The translations under genes were made by a program, and so were the position numbers. A stretch of 64,000 bases of DNA from Brachybacterium massiliense (GTDB lineage: Bacteria; Actinomycetota; Actinomycetes; Actinomycetales; Dermabacteraceae), in the NCBI RefSeq assembly GCF_900184245.1, contig NZ_FXXB01000003.1, positions 1-64,000 on the forward strand, read 5' to 3'. The notes beneath the pieces are model-generated. The model worked only from the letters and a program-made list of their open reading frames with translations, was not told the origin of the DNA and ran no database searches. The first letter of the stretch is position 1. Every line of letters begins with the position of its first letter. Of the stretch, positions 56,441 to 64,000 are shown in pieces.

Positions 56441-57991
56441 TCAGCCCCCGTGCCCGGAGGCGCGCGGATCGAGCTCGGCGACGATGCGGTCCGAGGGCAT
56501 GCCCGAGCCGCTCCCGGGCGGCATCTCCCGGGTGATGAAGAGCCGCTGCGCGCTCTGAGAGGCGGAGAACTCGATGGTGCCGTCGTCGGCCAGGTCGAGC
56601 ACGCCCAGGCTCACGACCTCCTCCCCGTCCTGACCCCACAGCTCGAGCACCTCGTCCTCCCATCCGCTGACCCCCTCGGCACGCAGCGCGAGGCCGTCGG
56701 CGGAGAGCACGGCCTGCCAGGTGCCGTTGTCGCTGATCCCGGAGACCAGCGCCGCATCGGAGGTCATGCTCAGCTGCGCCCAGGTGGCGGTGAAGTCCTC
56801 GGACTCCTCGAGCTGGCGCCGGGCATCCATCAGCAGGGAGCCGAGCACCACCGCCGTGATCACCGCGAGCACCGCGAGCGTGCGGGAGATCCAGGGAGCA
56901 CGCCAGGGCCCCTGCTGCCTCGCGAGACGGCGCTCGCGCCGCCGATCGCGGCGGGAGCGCTGCTTCTCGTCGACGGAGCGGAAGGCGAAGGCGGGGGCGC
57001 CTGCTCCCTCAGGGGTGCCGCGCGGCGGGGCGCCCTCGGAGCTCGGGGTGCGCGGCGAACCGGCCGACGGCTCCGCCGCACTACCGTGGAGCCCTCCGGC
57101 CATCGCGGGCGGGCCCACCACCCGGCGCTGCGAGTCGGTGCCCAGCACAGGGGTGGCGTAGTCGCCCCGGTAGACGGGCTCGGGCGCGATGGGAGAGGCG
57201 GGCCGCAGCGGGGCGGCGGCGGTGGGGCGCGCGGCGAAGCCCTCGAGCACCGCGGTGCGCAGATCCCGCGAGGGCGGGACCGCGGTGAGCAGGGTCAGGC
57301 GCGCGGCGGCCTCGATCGCGTGGCGGTGGATCCCGGCGGTCTCCGGCTGACGCGTCAGGTCCCGCAGGCGCAGGCGTTCGCCGGCATCGGCCAGGGCGAG
57401 GGCATCGAGGGAGGCCAGCGCCCGGGTCTCCACATCCGTCGGCCCGCCGAAGGGGACCAGGCGGTCCAGCGCCTGGGAGAGCACGATCGCCCCCTGCTGC
57501 CGTTCGAGCCCCTGGTAGGCGAAGCGGCCCTGCGCCGCGGACTCCACCAGCGCCCGCTGCGCGGGCGGCAGCTCCAGCAGCACCCGCATCACGTCCACCT
57601 CGCGGCGATCCCGGGTGCGATCGTCCGCGAGATCCGGGGCGACCAGGGAGCGCACGTCGCCGCGGGGGTCGGTCGCCACCGCCGCACGGCGGGCCCGATC
57701 CAGCACCGCCGCCTCGCCGGGCAGACCGCTCGCCGCGAGCTCGGCGGCATCGCGCAGGCAGGAGCGCAGCACGGAGACGGTCAGCTTCTCCGCGCGGGCC
57801 GAGGAGCCCGTCACGTGCACGGTGAGCCCGTGGATCCGGGGACCGAGCACGTCCACCAGCGCCGCGGCGGCCCGCTGGTCCCCGGAGGCGGTACGGCGCA
57901 GCAGGGTCCGGACGGGATCCAGCCGCTCCCCGAGGTCGACCGTGTCCTCCGGGATCGCGGGCATCTCCCCTGTGCGTGCGTCGCTCCCCAT
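56441..57991 (-). CDS. Membrane protein resembling a degenerate ECF sigma factor fused to an RskA-type anti-sigma factor
   Basis: 516 aa from the ATG at 57991 (GGAGG upstream). Residues 25-110 look like sigma region 2 (LLRRTASGDQRAAAALVDVL, then HGLTVHVTGSSARAEKL). Residues 128-178 look like region 4 (LLELPPAQRALVESAAQGRF), with a weak helix-turn-helix. Residues 185-252 resemble an anti-sigma ZAS domain (ALASLDALALADAGERLRL ... LLTAVPPSRDLRTAVL) but with no zinc Cys/His set. After a disordered linker, one membrane helix is at 370-388, then an extracytoplasmic RskA C-terminal-like domain (398-508). The domain calls are by eye. No separate sigma gene is adjacent. It could sequester a sigma factor or be a self-contained membrane sensor. 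Confidence 0.65.
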   Translation of the reverse strand: MGSDARTGEMPAIPEDTVDLGERLDPVRTLLRRTASGDQRAAAALVDVLGPRIHGLTVHVTGSSARAEKLTVSVLRSCLRDAAELAASGLPGEAAVLDRARRAAVATDPRGDVRSLVAPDLADDRTRDRREVDVMRVLLELPPAQRALVESAAQGRFAYQGLERQQGAIVLSQALDRLVPFGGPTDVETRALASLDALALADAGERLRLRDLTRQPETAGIHRHAIEAAARLTLLTAVPPSRDLRTAVLEGFAARPTAAAPLRPASPIAPEPVYRGDYATPVLGTDSQRRVVGPPAMAGGLHGSAAEPSAGSPRTPSSEGAPPRGTPEGAGAPAFAFRSVDEKQRSRRDRRRERRLARQQGPWRAPWISRTLAVLAVITAVVLGSLLMDARRQLEESEDFTATWAQLSMTSDAALVSGISDNGTWQAVLSADGLALRAEGVSGWEDEVLELWGQDGEEVVSLGVLDLADDGTIEFSASQSAQRLFITREMPPGSGSGMPSDRIVAELDPRASGHGG

Positions 57992-58259
57992 CGGGCGCCT
58001 CCGTGCGTTCGATCGTCGTTCCGGGGTGCTGTCCCCCACAGCACCGGACCATTGTCGCAAGCAGCGGCGCTGCGCGCCGCACATCGGAGGGCACCGGGCG
58101 TGGCAGCGGCGCGCGTCGCCCTCCCCGGCAGTGCGGAAAGAGCCTGCAAGAACCCGTCCGGTCACTGGTGAGGACATGCGAGGAACCTCGGCTCTTCGAG
58201 CATCCATGCAGGTCGCACGGTGGGAAACTCTGCGGGGGCGAGGGGTGACCTCTCGCAAG

Positions 58260-58295
58260 GAACTCGCGAGTTCGACCGTTCGGTTCGGGTAGCGT
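58260..58295 (+). promoter_or_regulatory. glgP promoter with a 14-bp palindrome
   Basis: GAACTCGCGAGTTC (58260-58273) is a perfect palindrome; TAGCGT (58290-58295) is a -10 candidate 6 nt before the ATG, so the transcript would be leaderless or nearly so. The palindrome covers the -35 position, as expected of a repressor operator. The 310-bp region 57992-58301 also contains a small stem-loop at 58025-58045 (GGTGCTGT/ACAGCACC) and no other gene I can support. Confidence 0.5.
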
Positions 58296-58301
58296 GGGGT
58301 C

Positions 58302-60866
58302 ATGAAATCGATCTCCACGATCACTGTCTCCTCCGTGCTGCCCGCCGCCCTCGAACCGCTGCGCGATCTGGCGCTGAACCTGCGCTGGACCTGGCGCCGG
58401 CAGACGGTCGACCTGTTCCGCACCCTCGACGCCCAGGCCTTCGCCGACAGCGGCGAGAACCCTTTCGCGATGCTCACCCGCGTCCCGGCAGGACGTCTCG
58501 CCGAGGCCGCCCGGGACGAGGCGTTCCTCGCGCAGATGCGCTCGGAGCTGGGTGACCTGCGCACCTACATGGACTCCGGCCGCTGGTTCCAGCGCACCGT
58601 CCCCGGCGCCCAGGGCGAGGGGGAGGGCTCCTCGATCGCGTACTTCTCGATGGAGTTCGGGGTGACCCCGACCCTGCCGATCTACTCCGGCGGCCTGGGC
58701 ATCCTGGCCGGCGACCACCTGAAGTCCGCCTCGGACCTCGGCGTGCCGCTGGTGGGCATCGGCCTGCTCTACCAGTGGGGCTACTTCTCCCAGTCGCTGG
58801 ACCGCAGCGGCTGGCAGCAGGAGAGCTACCGCCACAACGACCCCGCCGAGCTGCCCGTGGAGCCCGTGCTCGGGGCCGACGGCGCTCAGCTGACCGTGCA
58901 GGTCATCCTGCCCGGCGCCCGTGAGGTCACCATCGCGCTGTGGAAGGCGCAGGTGGGCCGCGTGCCGCTGCTGCTGCTCGACACCAACGTCGAGGGCAAC
59001 GACGAGGCCGCCCGCCAGATCACCGACCGCCTCTACGGCGGCGACCACGAGCACCGCATCGTCCAGGAGATCGTGCTGGGCATCGGCGGCGTGCGCGCCG
59101 TCGAGGCGTACACCCGGTCCGTCGGCGCCCCCTCGCCCACCGTGTTCCACCTCAACGAGGGGCACGCCGGCTTCTCGGGCCTCGAGCGCGTGGGCCGCCG
59201 CATCGCGGACGGGGCGAGCTTCGCCGAGGCCGTCACCGAGGTGCGCGCGGGCACCGTGTTCACCACCCACACCCCCGTGCCCGCCGGCATCGACCGCTTT
59301 GACGCCTCCCAGCTGCGCGGCTACCTCGACGCCGACGAGAGCGGGCTGTCCCGCCTGATCCCCTCGCTGCCCGTCGAGGCCGCCTTGGCGCTGGGCATCG
59401 AGGAGGGCGGGGACATCTTCAACATGGCCCAGCTCGGCTTCCGCATCGCCCAGCGCTCCAACGGCGTGGCGAAGCTCCACGGCGCCGTCTCGCGCGGGAT
59501 GTTCCAGGACCTCTACCCGGGCTTCGACGTGCCCGAGGTGCCGATCGGCTCGGTCACCAACGGCGTGCACCGCCGCACCTGGACCTCCTCGCACATGGAC
59601 GACCTGTACAAGAAGGCGCTCGGGGACGTGGACATCTCCTCCCTCAGCGACTGGAGCGCACTGTCGACCCTGACCGACCACGAGCTCACCCAGACCCGTG
59701 ACGCCCTGCGCTCGGACCTGGTGGACATGGCCCGCGACCATGTCAAGCAGTCCTGGCTGCGCCGCGGTGCCGACGAGGCCGAGCTCGCCTGGACCGACCA
59801 CATCCTCGACCCGAACGCGCTGACCATCGGCTTCGCTCGTCGCGTCTCGACCTACAAGCGGCTGACGCTGATGCTCTCGGACCCCGAGCGCTTCCGCCGG
59901 ATCCTGCTGGACGAGGAGCGTCCGGTCCAGATCGTGATCGCCGGCAAGTCCCACCCCGCGGACCGCCCCGGCAAGGAGTTCCTCCAGCAGCTGGTGCAGT
60001 TCGCCGACGATCACGGCGTGCGCCACCGCATCGCGTTCCTGCCCGACTACGACATCCGTATGGCCTCCGTGCTGATCGCCGGCTCGGATGTGTGGCTGAA
60101 CAACCCGATCCGTCCCGAGGAGGCCTCCGGCACCTCCGGGATGAAGGCCGTGCTCAACGGCGGGCTGACCTTCTCGGTCTCCGACGGCTGGTGGGACGAG
60201 ATGAAGGACGACGTCGCCGGCTGGACGATCCCCACCGCCCAGGTGCAGGACCAGGCCGAGCGCGACCGGATCGAGGCCGAGGCGCTCTACGAGATCCTCG
60301 AGCAGTCGATCGTGCCGCTGTTCTACGAGCGCGATGCGCGCGGCATGCAGCGCGGCTGGATGAACAGGGTCCGCGCGTCGCTGGTCACTGTCGCCCCGCA
60401 GATCACCGCCGCCCGGATGGTGCGCGACTACGTCACCGACCTGTACCTGCCCGCCGCCTCCGCCGCGACCGCCTTCACCGCGGACCCGGCGCTGGCCAGC
60501 CGGTTCACCGCCTGGAAGATCGAGGTGCAGCAGGCCTGGCACGGTGTCGCCGTGCGGTCCGTGTCCCTCGAGGGCGTGGACGCCGGCACGGTCCCCACCG
60601 GCGCCGAGGTCACCCTGGTGGCCGACGTCGAGCTCGGTGCGCTGCGCGACACGGACGTGCTGATCGAGGCGGTTCTCGGCGAGACCGACGCCGAAGGTGA
60701 GATCATCGATCCTCAGCTGATCCCGCTGCAGCGCGGGGAGGACGGCCGCTGGGCCGCGCGCTTCGCGCTCGCCGCTCCCGGCGAGGTGGGCTGCACCGTG
60801 CGGGTCACCCCGCAGCATCCGGTGCTCGCCTCCCGCGCCGAGCTCGGGCTGGTCACCACCGCCTGA
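58302..60866 (+). CDS. glgP: Alpha-glucan phosphorylase (GlgP, actinobacterial type)
   Basis: 854 aa PLP enzyme releasing glucose 1-phosphate from glycogen/maltodextrin. The N-terminal DUF3417-like region (LRDLALNLRWTWRRQTVDLF) is typical of the actinobacterial form. Landmarks: YFSMEFGVTPTLPIYSGGLGILAGDHLK, HLNEGHAGF, RVSTYKR, and the PLP-lysine Lys615 in SGTSGMKAVLNGG. ATG at 58302. It is shorter in the N-terminus than animal glycogen phosphorylases and has no obvious allosteric sites. Confidence 0.95.
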   Translation: MKSISTITVSSVLPAALEPLRDLALNLRWTWRRQTVDLFRTLDAQAFADSGENPFAMLTRVPAGRLAEAARDEAFLAQMRSELGDLRTYMDSGRWFQRTVPGAQGEGEGSSIAYFSMEFGVTPTLPIYSGGLGILAGDHLKSASDLGVPLVGIGLLYQWGYFSQSLDRSGWQQESYRHNDPAELPVEPVLGADGAQLTVQVILPGAREVTIALWKAQVGRVPLLLLDTNVEGNDEAARQITDRLYGGDHEHRIVQEIVLGIGGVRAVEAYTRSVGAPSPTVFHLNEGHAGFSGLERVGRRIADGASFAEAVTEVRAGTVFTTHTPVPAGIDRFDASQLRGYLDADESGLSRLIPSLPVEAALALGIEEGGDIFNMAQLGFRIAQRSNGVAKLHGAVSRGMFQDLYPGFDVPEVPIGSVTNGVHRRTWTSSHMDDLYKKALGDVDISSLSDWSALSTLTDHELTQTRDALRSDLVDMARDHVKQSWLRRGADEAELAWTDHILDPNALTIGFARRVSTYKRLTLMLSDPERFRRILLDEERPVQIVIAGKSHPADRPGKEFLQQLVQFADDHGVRHRIAFLPDYDIRMASVLIAGSDVWLNNPIRPEEASGTSGMKAVLNGGLTFSVSDGWWDEMKDDVAGWTIPTAQVQDQAERDRIEAEALYEILEQSIVPLFYERDARGMQRGWMNRVRASLVTVAPQITAARMVRDYVTDLYLPAASAATAFTADPALASRFTAWKIEVQQAWHGVAVRSVSLEGVDAGTVPTGAEVTLVADVELGALRDTDVLIEAVLGETDAEGEIIDPQLIPLQRGEDGRWAARFALAAPGEVGCTVRVTPQHPVLASRAELGLVTTA

Positions 60867-60904
60867 GAGGCTCCGCCGCCCCCGTCCCGAAAGGCTCCGA
60901 CCCC

Positions 60905-62224
60905 GTGCCGACCCGCCGCCAGCTCCTGCTCACCACCGCTGCGATGGGAATGGCCGGGGTCGGAGCGCTCTCCGGCTGCTCGCGCGAAGCGCCTGCGGAG
61001 CTCGAGGAGGGCGATGTGCTGCGGATGCGGGTGTGGAGCGAGGCCGCGGCCTCCGCCTACGAGGACTCCCTGGCCGAGTTCACCGAGCGCACCGGCCTCG
61101 AGGTCGAGCTCGAGGTGCTCACCTGGGAGGACTACTGGGCCCAGCTCCCGCTCGACATCGCCGCGGAGAGCCTGCCGGATGTGCTGTGGATGAACACCGC
61201 CAACTTCGCGCAGGCGCAAGCCGGAGGCCACCTGCTCGAGATCGGGGAGGTGGCCAAGGGCCTCGCCTCCGAGTGGGAGGACGTCGCCACCGACCTCTAC
61301 CGCCTCGAGGACGGTCTGTGGGGCGTGCCCCAGATCTGGGAGCACAGCATCCTGGTCGCCCACGAGGGACTCGTCGCCGCCGCCGAGGGGGACGCGAGCG
61401 CGCTGAGCTTCGACCCCGAGGCGTCCTCGGACCCGCTGCGGGACCTCGCCCGCGCCCTCACGGTCGACGGGGGCGGCCTGCACCCGGGACAGGACGGCTT
61501 CGATCCCGGCGGCAGAGTCACCTACGGCTTCAGCGCCCACCCCGACCGCACCGCGGTGCTGGGCCCCTTCATCGCCGGCCAGGGCGGCAGCTGGCAGGAC
61601 GAGGAGGGCACCATGAGCTTCGCCTCCGAGGAGGGGATCGCCGCGGTGCAGTACCTCGCGGACCTCGCCGCCGACCACCTCGCCCCCTCCGGCACGGAGA
61701 CCGTCGGCGATCCGGCGCTGTGCCGGAACCTGTTCCTCCAGGGCAAGCTCGGGCTGCTGCAGACCGGCACCTACGACCTGCACACCCTCACCGAGGAGAT
61801 CGGCGGCGACTTCGAATGGGGCATCCACCCCGTCGTCGCCGGCCCCGAGGGTGCGCGCCCGCTGGCCCATGCGATCGCGGCGGTGGGCATCGAGCCGCGG
61901 GACGAGGACCGCACACCGGCGGTCGCGGAGCTGCTGCGCTGGCTCGGCGAGGCCGACGGCCAGCGGCCCCTGGCCGAGAACCGCCTGGGCATCCCCGCGC
62001 ACCGCGACCTGCGCAAGGCCTGGGTCGAGAGCTGGTCGGACGCAGGGCTGGACCTGTCCGAGCTCGAGGTGCCGAAGGACGTCGCGCACCCGGAGACGGG
62101 AGACCGCTCGGCGATCGCCACGGGCAGGGCGCTGAAGGTCATCGCCGGGGTCTTCCGCGGCGACGCCACCGCCGAGGAGGCGCTTCCGGAGGCCCAGCAG
62201 GCGGCACGCGACGCGATGAGCTGA
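60905..62224 (+). CDS. Extracellular sugar-binding lipoprotein (ABC solute-binding family 1), orphan
   Basis: 439 aa. Twin-arginine lipoprotein signal: TRRQLLLTTAAMGMAGVGALSGC, with lipobox LSGC (Cys25). The body has the fold of sugar-binding proteins (VWSEAAASAYEDSLAEFTER, LPDVLWMNTANFAQ). No permease or ATPase gene is beside it; glgP is 38 bp upstream, so it could be co-transcribed and feed on oligosaccharides, but this is inferred. GTG at 60905 with GAAAGG upstream. Confidence 0.85.
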   Translation: MPTRRQLLLTTAAMGMAGVGALSGCSREAPAELEEGDVLRMRVWSEAAASAYEDSLAEFTERTGLEVELEVLTWEDYWAQLPLDIAAESLPDVLWMNTANFAQAQAGGHLLEIGEVAKGLASEWEDVATDLYRLEDGLWGVPQIWEHSILVAHEGLVAAAEGDASALSFDPEASSDPLRDLARALTVDGGGLHPGQDGFDPGGRVTYGFSAHPDRTAVLGPFIAGQGGSWQDEEGTMSFASEEGIAAVQYLADLAADHLAPSGTETVGDPALCRNLFLQGKLGLLQTGTYDLHTLTEEIGGDFEWGIHPVVAGPEGARPLAHAIAAVGIEPRDEDRTPAVAELLRWLGEADGQRPLAENRLGIPAHRDLRKAWVESWSDAGLDLSELEVPKDVAHPETGDRSAIATGRALKVIAGVFRGDATAEEALPEAQQAARDAMS

Positions 62225-62270
62225 GCGGCAGACCGGACGGACGACGCCATCGGGGCCCGCGACCTGTGTC

Positions 62271-62360
62271 TATACTCGGCGGCGGACACGGGGTGCGTCG
62301 TACGACGCTGAGATCACACCCGTGGAACCTGATCTAGTTCGTACTAGCGAAGGGATGTCC
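62271..62360 (+). promoter_or_regulatory. TPP riboswitch (THI element) and promoter
   Basis: TATACT at 62271-62276 is a strong -10. The aptamer follows: GGACA (62284-62288, P1 left strand), GGGGTGC, the conserved CTGAGA (62308-62313), ACACCCG, GAACCTGAT (62325-62333), GTACTAGCGAAGGGA, and TGTCC (62356-62360), which closes P1. The thiD-tenA ribosome site AAGGGA lies in the aptamer's 3' part, beside P1, so TPP binding would hide it. Translational control is predicted. The -35 is not clear. Confidence 0.9.
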
Positions 62361-62362
62361 CA

Positions 62363-64000
62363 GTGGCTCCGTCGTACCCTGCCCGAATTCCGCGAGTGCT
62401 GTCGATCGCCGGCACCGACCCCTCCGGGGGAGCCGGCACCGCCGCGGATCTCAAATCCATCACCGCAGCAGGCGGGTACGGCATGAGCGCCGTGACCGCC
62501 CTCGTCGCCCAGAACACGCGCGGAGTGCGGAGCATCCACGTGCCTCCGGAGCCGTTCATCGCCGAGCAGCTGCGTGCCGTGAGCGAGGACGTCGAGATCG
62601 ATGCCGTCAAGACCGGCATGCTCGCCAACGCCGCGCTGATCGAGACCGTCTCCTCCTGGCTCGAGGAGAACCCGCCGAGGATCCTGGTGGTGGACCCGGT
62701 GATGGTCGCGACCAGCGGGGACAGCCTCCTGGAGGCGGAGGCGGAAGAGGCCATGATCGCCTTCTGCGAGCGCGCGAGCGTGGTCACCCCGAACATCGAG
62801 GAGCTCGCCCGGCTGACCGGCCAGCCCCGGGCACAGGACGAATCGGCCGCTCTCGAGCAGGCGCAGGCATGGGCGCGGCGGACGGGCGTGGCCGTCGTGG
62901 TCAAGACCGGGCACCTGGACTCCGCCGAGGTCACCAACACCTGGGTGGACCCCGACGGCACGCGCCTGCCGGTCCCGTCGACGCGCGTGAGCTCGACGAG
63001 CACCCACGGCACCGGATGCTCCCTGGCCGCGGCGCTCGCCACCCGACTGGGCGGCGGTGAGTCGCCGCAGGCGGCGCTGGCCTGGTCCACCCAGTGGCTG
63101 CATGAGGCAATCTCCCACGGCGAGGCGCTGCGGGTGGGGACCGGGCATGGTCCGGTGGACCATGCCCACCGCGCCCGCCGTCTGCAGGCCGCGGGAGAGT
63201 CCACCCCCTGGCTCGAGGCGGGCGCCATCCCACCCGTCCTCGTGACCCCGGACCAGATCCCGGCGGTGCTCGGAGCCACGCTCCCGGCGACGGCGCCGAG
63301 CGAACCCGCCGCCGCGCCCGCCGTCGCCGCGGCCGGGCCGTGGACCCAGGCGCTATGGAGGGCCGGGGAGCACCTCGCCCAGCAGATCGCGCAATCCGAT
63401 CTGGTGCGTCAGCTGGTCGACGGCAGCCTGCCCGCGAGCGCCTTCGCGTTCTACCTCGCCCAGGACTCGCTCTACCTGCGCCGCTACTCCCGTGCCCTCG
63501 CCGCGCTCTCGGCCGCCTCCACCGAACCTGCCGCCCAGGTGTTCTGGGCCGACGGTGCGGCCAGCTGCCTCACCGTCGAGTCCGCACTGCATCGAGGCCG
63601 GCTCGGCGACCAGGAGCAGATCGGGATCTCCCCGGTGACCAGCGCGTACACCGACTTCCTGCTGGCCACCACCCTCGGGGAGGAACGTGCCGTGGGAGTC
63701 GCCGCCGTGCTGCCCTGCTACTGGCTGTACGCGCAGACCGGAGCGATGCTGCCCTCGATCCCGAGCGATCACCCCTATGCGGACTGGCTGGAGACCTACC
63801 GTGACCCGCGCTTCGTGATCGCCACCCAGGGAGCGCTCGAGCAGGTCGAGCAGGAGCTCGCTGCCGCCTCCCCGGCGACGCGCTCCGATGCTGTGGAGGC
63901 CTACCTGCGTGCATGCCGGCACGAGCTGGAGTTCTTCGACCAGGCGCTGCGCCTGGCATCACCGGTCGCAGCGGACCAGCGCGAGACCGTTCTGGAGGGC
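62363..64000 (+). CDS. thiD: Bifunctional HMP/HMP-phosphate kinase ThiD fused to TenA-like thiaminase II, 3' end cut off
   Basis: 546 residues are visible and the frame is still open at the window end. GTG at 62363, 7 nt after AAGGGA of the riboswitch. Residues 1 to about 295 are ThiD, which phosphorylates HMP and HMP-P: SIAGTDPSGGAGTAADLK, VVDPVMVATSGD, and HGTGCSLAAALA (anion hole Gly-Thr-Gly). A Pro/Ala linker (about 306-322) leads to TenA (from about 323), with FAFYLAQDSLYLRRYSRAL and the CYWLYAQTG segment that carries the catalytic Cys. TenA salvages pyrimidine from degraded thiamine, so its product HMP is directly used by ThiD. The fusion occurs in other actinobacteria. Confidence 0.93.
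   Translation, partial: MAPSYPARIPRVLSIAGTDPSGGAGTAADLKSITAAGGYGMSAVTALVAQNTRGVRSIHVPPEPFIAEQLRAVSEDVEIDAVKTGMLANAALIETVSSWLEENPPRILVVDPVMVATSGDSLLEAEAEEAMIAFCERASVVTPNIEELARLTGQPRAQDESAALEQAQAWARRTGVAVVVKTGHLDSAEVTNTWVDPDGTRLPVPSTRVSSTSTHGTGCSLAAALATRLGGGESPQAALAWSTQWLHEAISHGEALRVGTGHGPVDHAHRARRLQAAGESTPWLEAGAIPPVLVTPDQIPAVLGATLPATAPSEPAAAPAVAAAGPWTQALWRAGEHLAQQIAQSDLVRQLVDGSLPASAFAFYLAQDSLYLRRYSRALAALSAASTEPAAQVFWADGAASCLTVESALHRGRLGDQEQIGISPVTSAYTDFLLATTLGEERAVGVAAVLPCYWLYAQTGAMLPSIPSDHPYADWLETYRDPRFVIATQGALEQVEQELAAASPATRSDAVEAYLRACRHELEFFDQALRLASPVAADQRETVLEG

Overview
The window is high-GC DNA (visibly about 70% G+C, with codon third positions almost all G or C) from an actinobacterium. 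The evidence is succinylase-branch DapC/DapD/DapE genes, WhiB7, AdnA/AdnB and UvrD2 homologues, DUF3117 and DUF3107 proteins, and many GTG starts, often with a -10-like hexamer directly upstream. Gene content points to Micrococcales, possibly a Dermabacteraceae member such as Brachybacterium; the genus is a guess from memory of gene content. It is ordinary, densely coding chromosome. I see no rRNA, tRNA, insertion sequence, prophage or CRISPR array.

Region 1 (1-9.0 kb): the end of an MHS-type MFS transporter, pgi on the minus strand, then a dipeptide/oligopeptide ABC operon (substrate-binding lipoprotein, two permeases, one fused double ATPase). The binding-protein gene is broken by an in-frame TAG, and a strong hairpin separates it from the permeases.

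Region 2 (9-25.7 kb): typA, two membrane-protein genes, fdxA-dapC, gltA, a pyruvate formate-lyase locus, then a minus-strand group (lysozyme-like protein, dapD, membrane protein) divergent from a flavoprotein-dapE-LOG run. The formate-lyase is split: the large subunit lacks the glycyl-radical domain, which is a separate 86-aa protein encoded just downstream and followed by the activase gene pflA. dapC, dapD and dapE supply diaminopimelate/lysine synthesis.

Region 3 (25.7-33.1 kb): a tiny membrane ORF, DUF3117, an O-methyltransferase, tatB, and a minus-strand operon pepP > MgtE-N/CBS protein > DUF1003 > mrp joined by overlapping GTGA start/stop codons; then a PHP phosphoesterase. As I recall, the order resembles Mycobacterium tuberculosis Rv1201c-Rv1232c, but the sigE-rseA-htrA genes are absent.

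Region 4 (33.1-53.9 kb): DEAD-box helicase, metallophosphoesterase, DUF3107 and TetR on the minus strand; then adnA-adnB (double-strand-break resection), a phosphotransferase-fold protein, nudC, uvrD2 and whiB7, followed by a DUF5679 protein, a YgjP-type peptidase, a Nudix hydrolase, a zincin_2 protein and a PDZ/Lon-type protease. This resembles Mtb Rv3194c-Rv3211. adnA carries a frameshift (probably with a deletion), and the start of adnB appears frameshifted in a C5 run. whiB7 has a classic regulated leader: AT-rich promoter element, 35-codon upstream ORF and alternative hairpins.

Region 5 (53.9-64 kb): a HAD hydrolase, ettA, a membrane protein that looks like a degenerate ECF sigma factor fused to an RskA-type anti-sigma factor, glgP (alpha-glucan phosphorylase) with a palindrome in its promoter, an orphan sugar-binding lipoprotein, and a TPP riboswitch controlling a ThiD-TenA fusion that runs off the end of the window.

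Most notable: the split formate-lyase, the sigma/anti-sigma fusion, the whiB7 leader, and the 536-bp intergenic region at 49307-49842, which holds a large structured hairpin and DnaA-box-like repeats.
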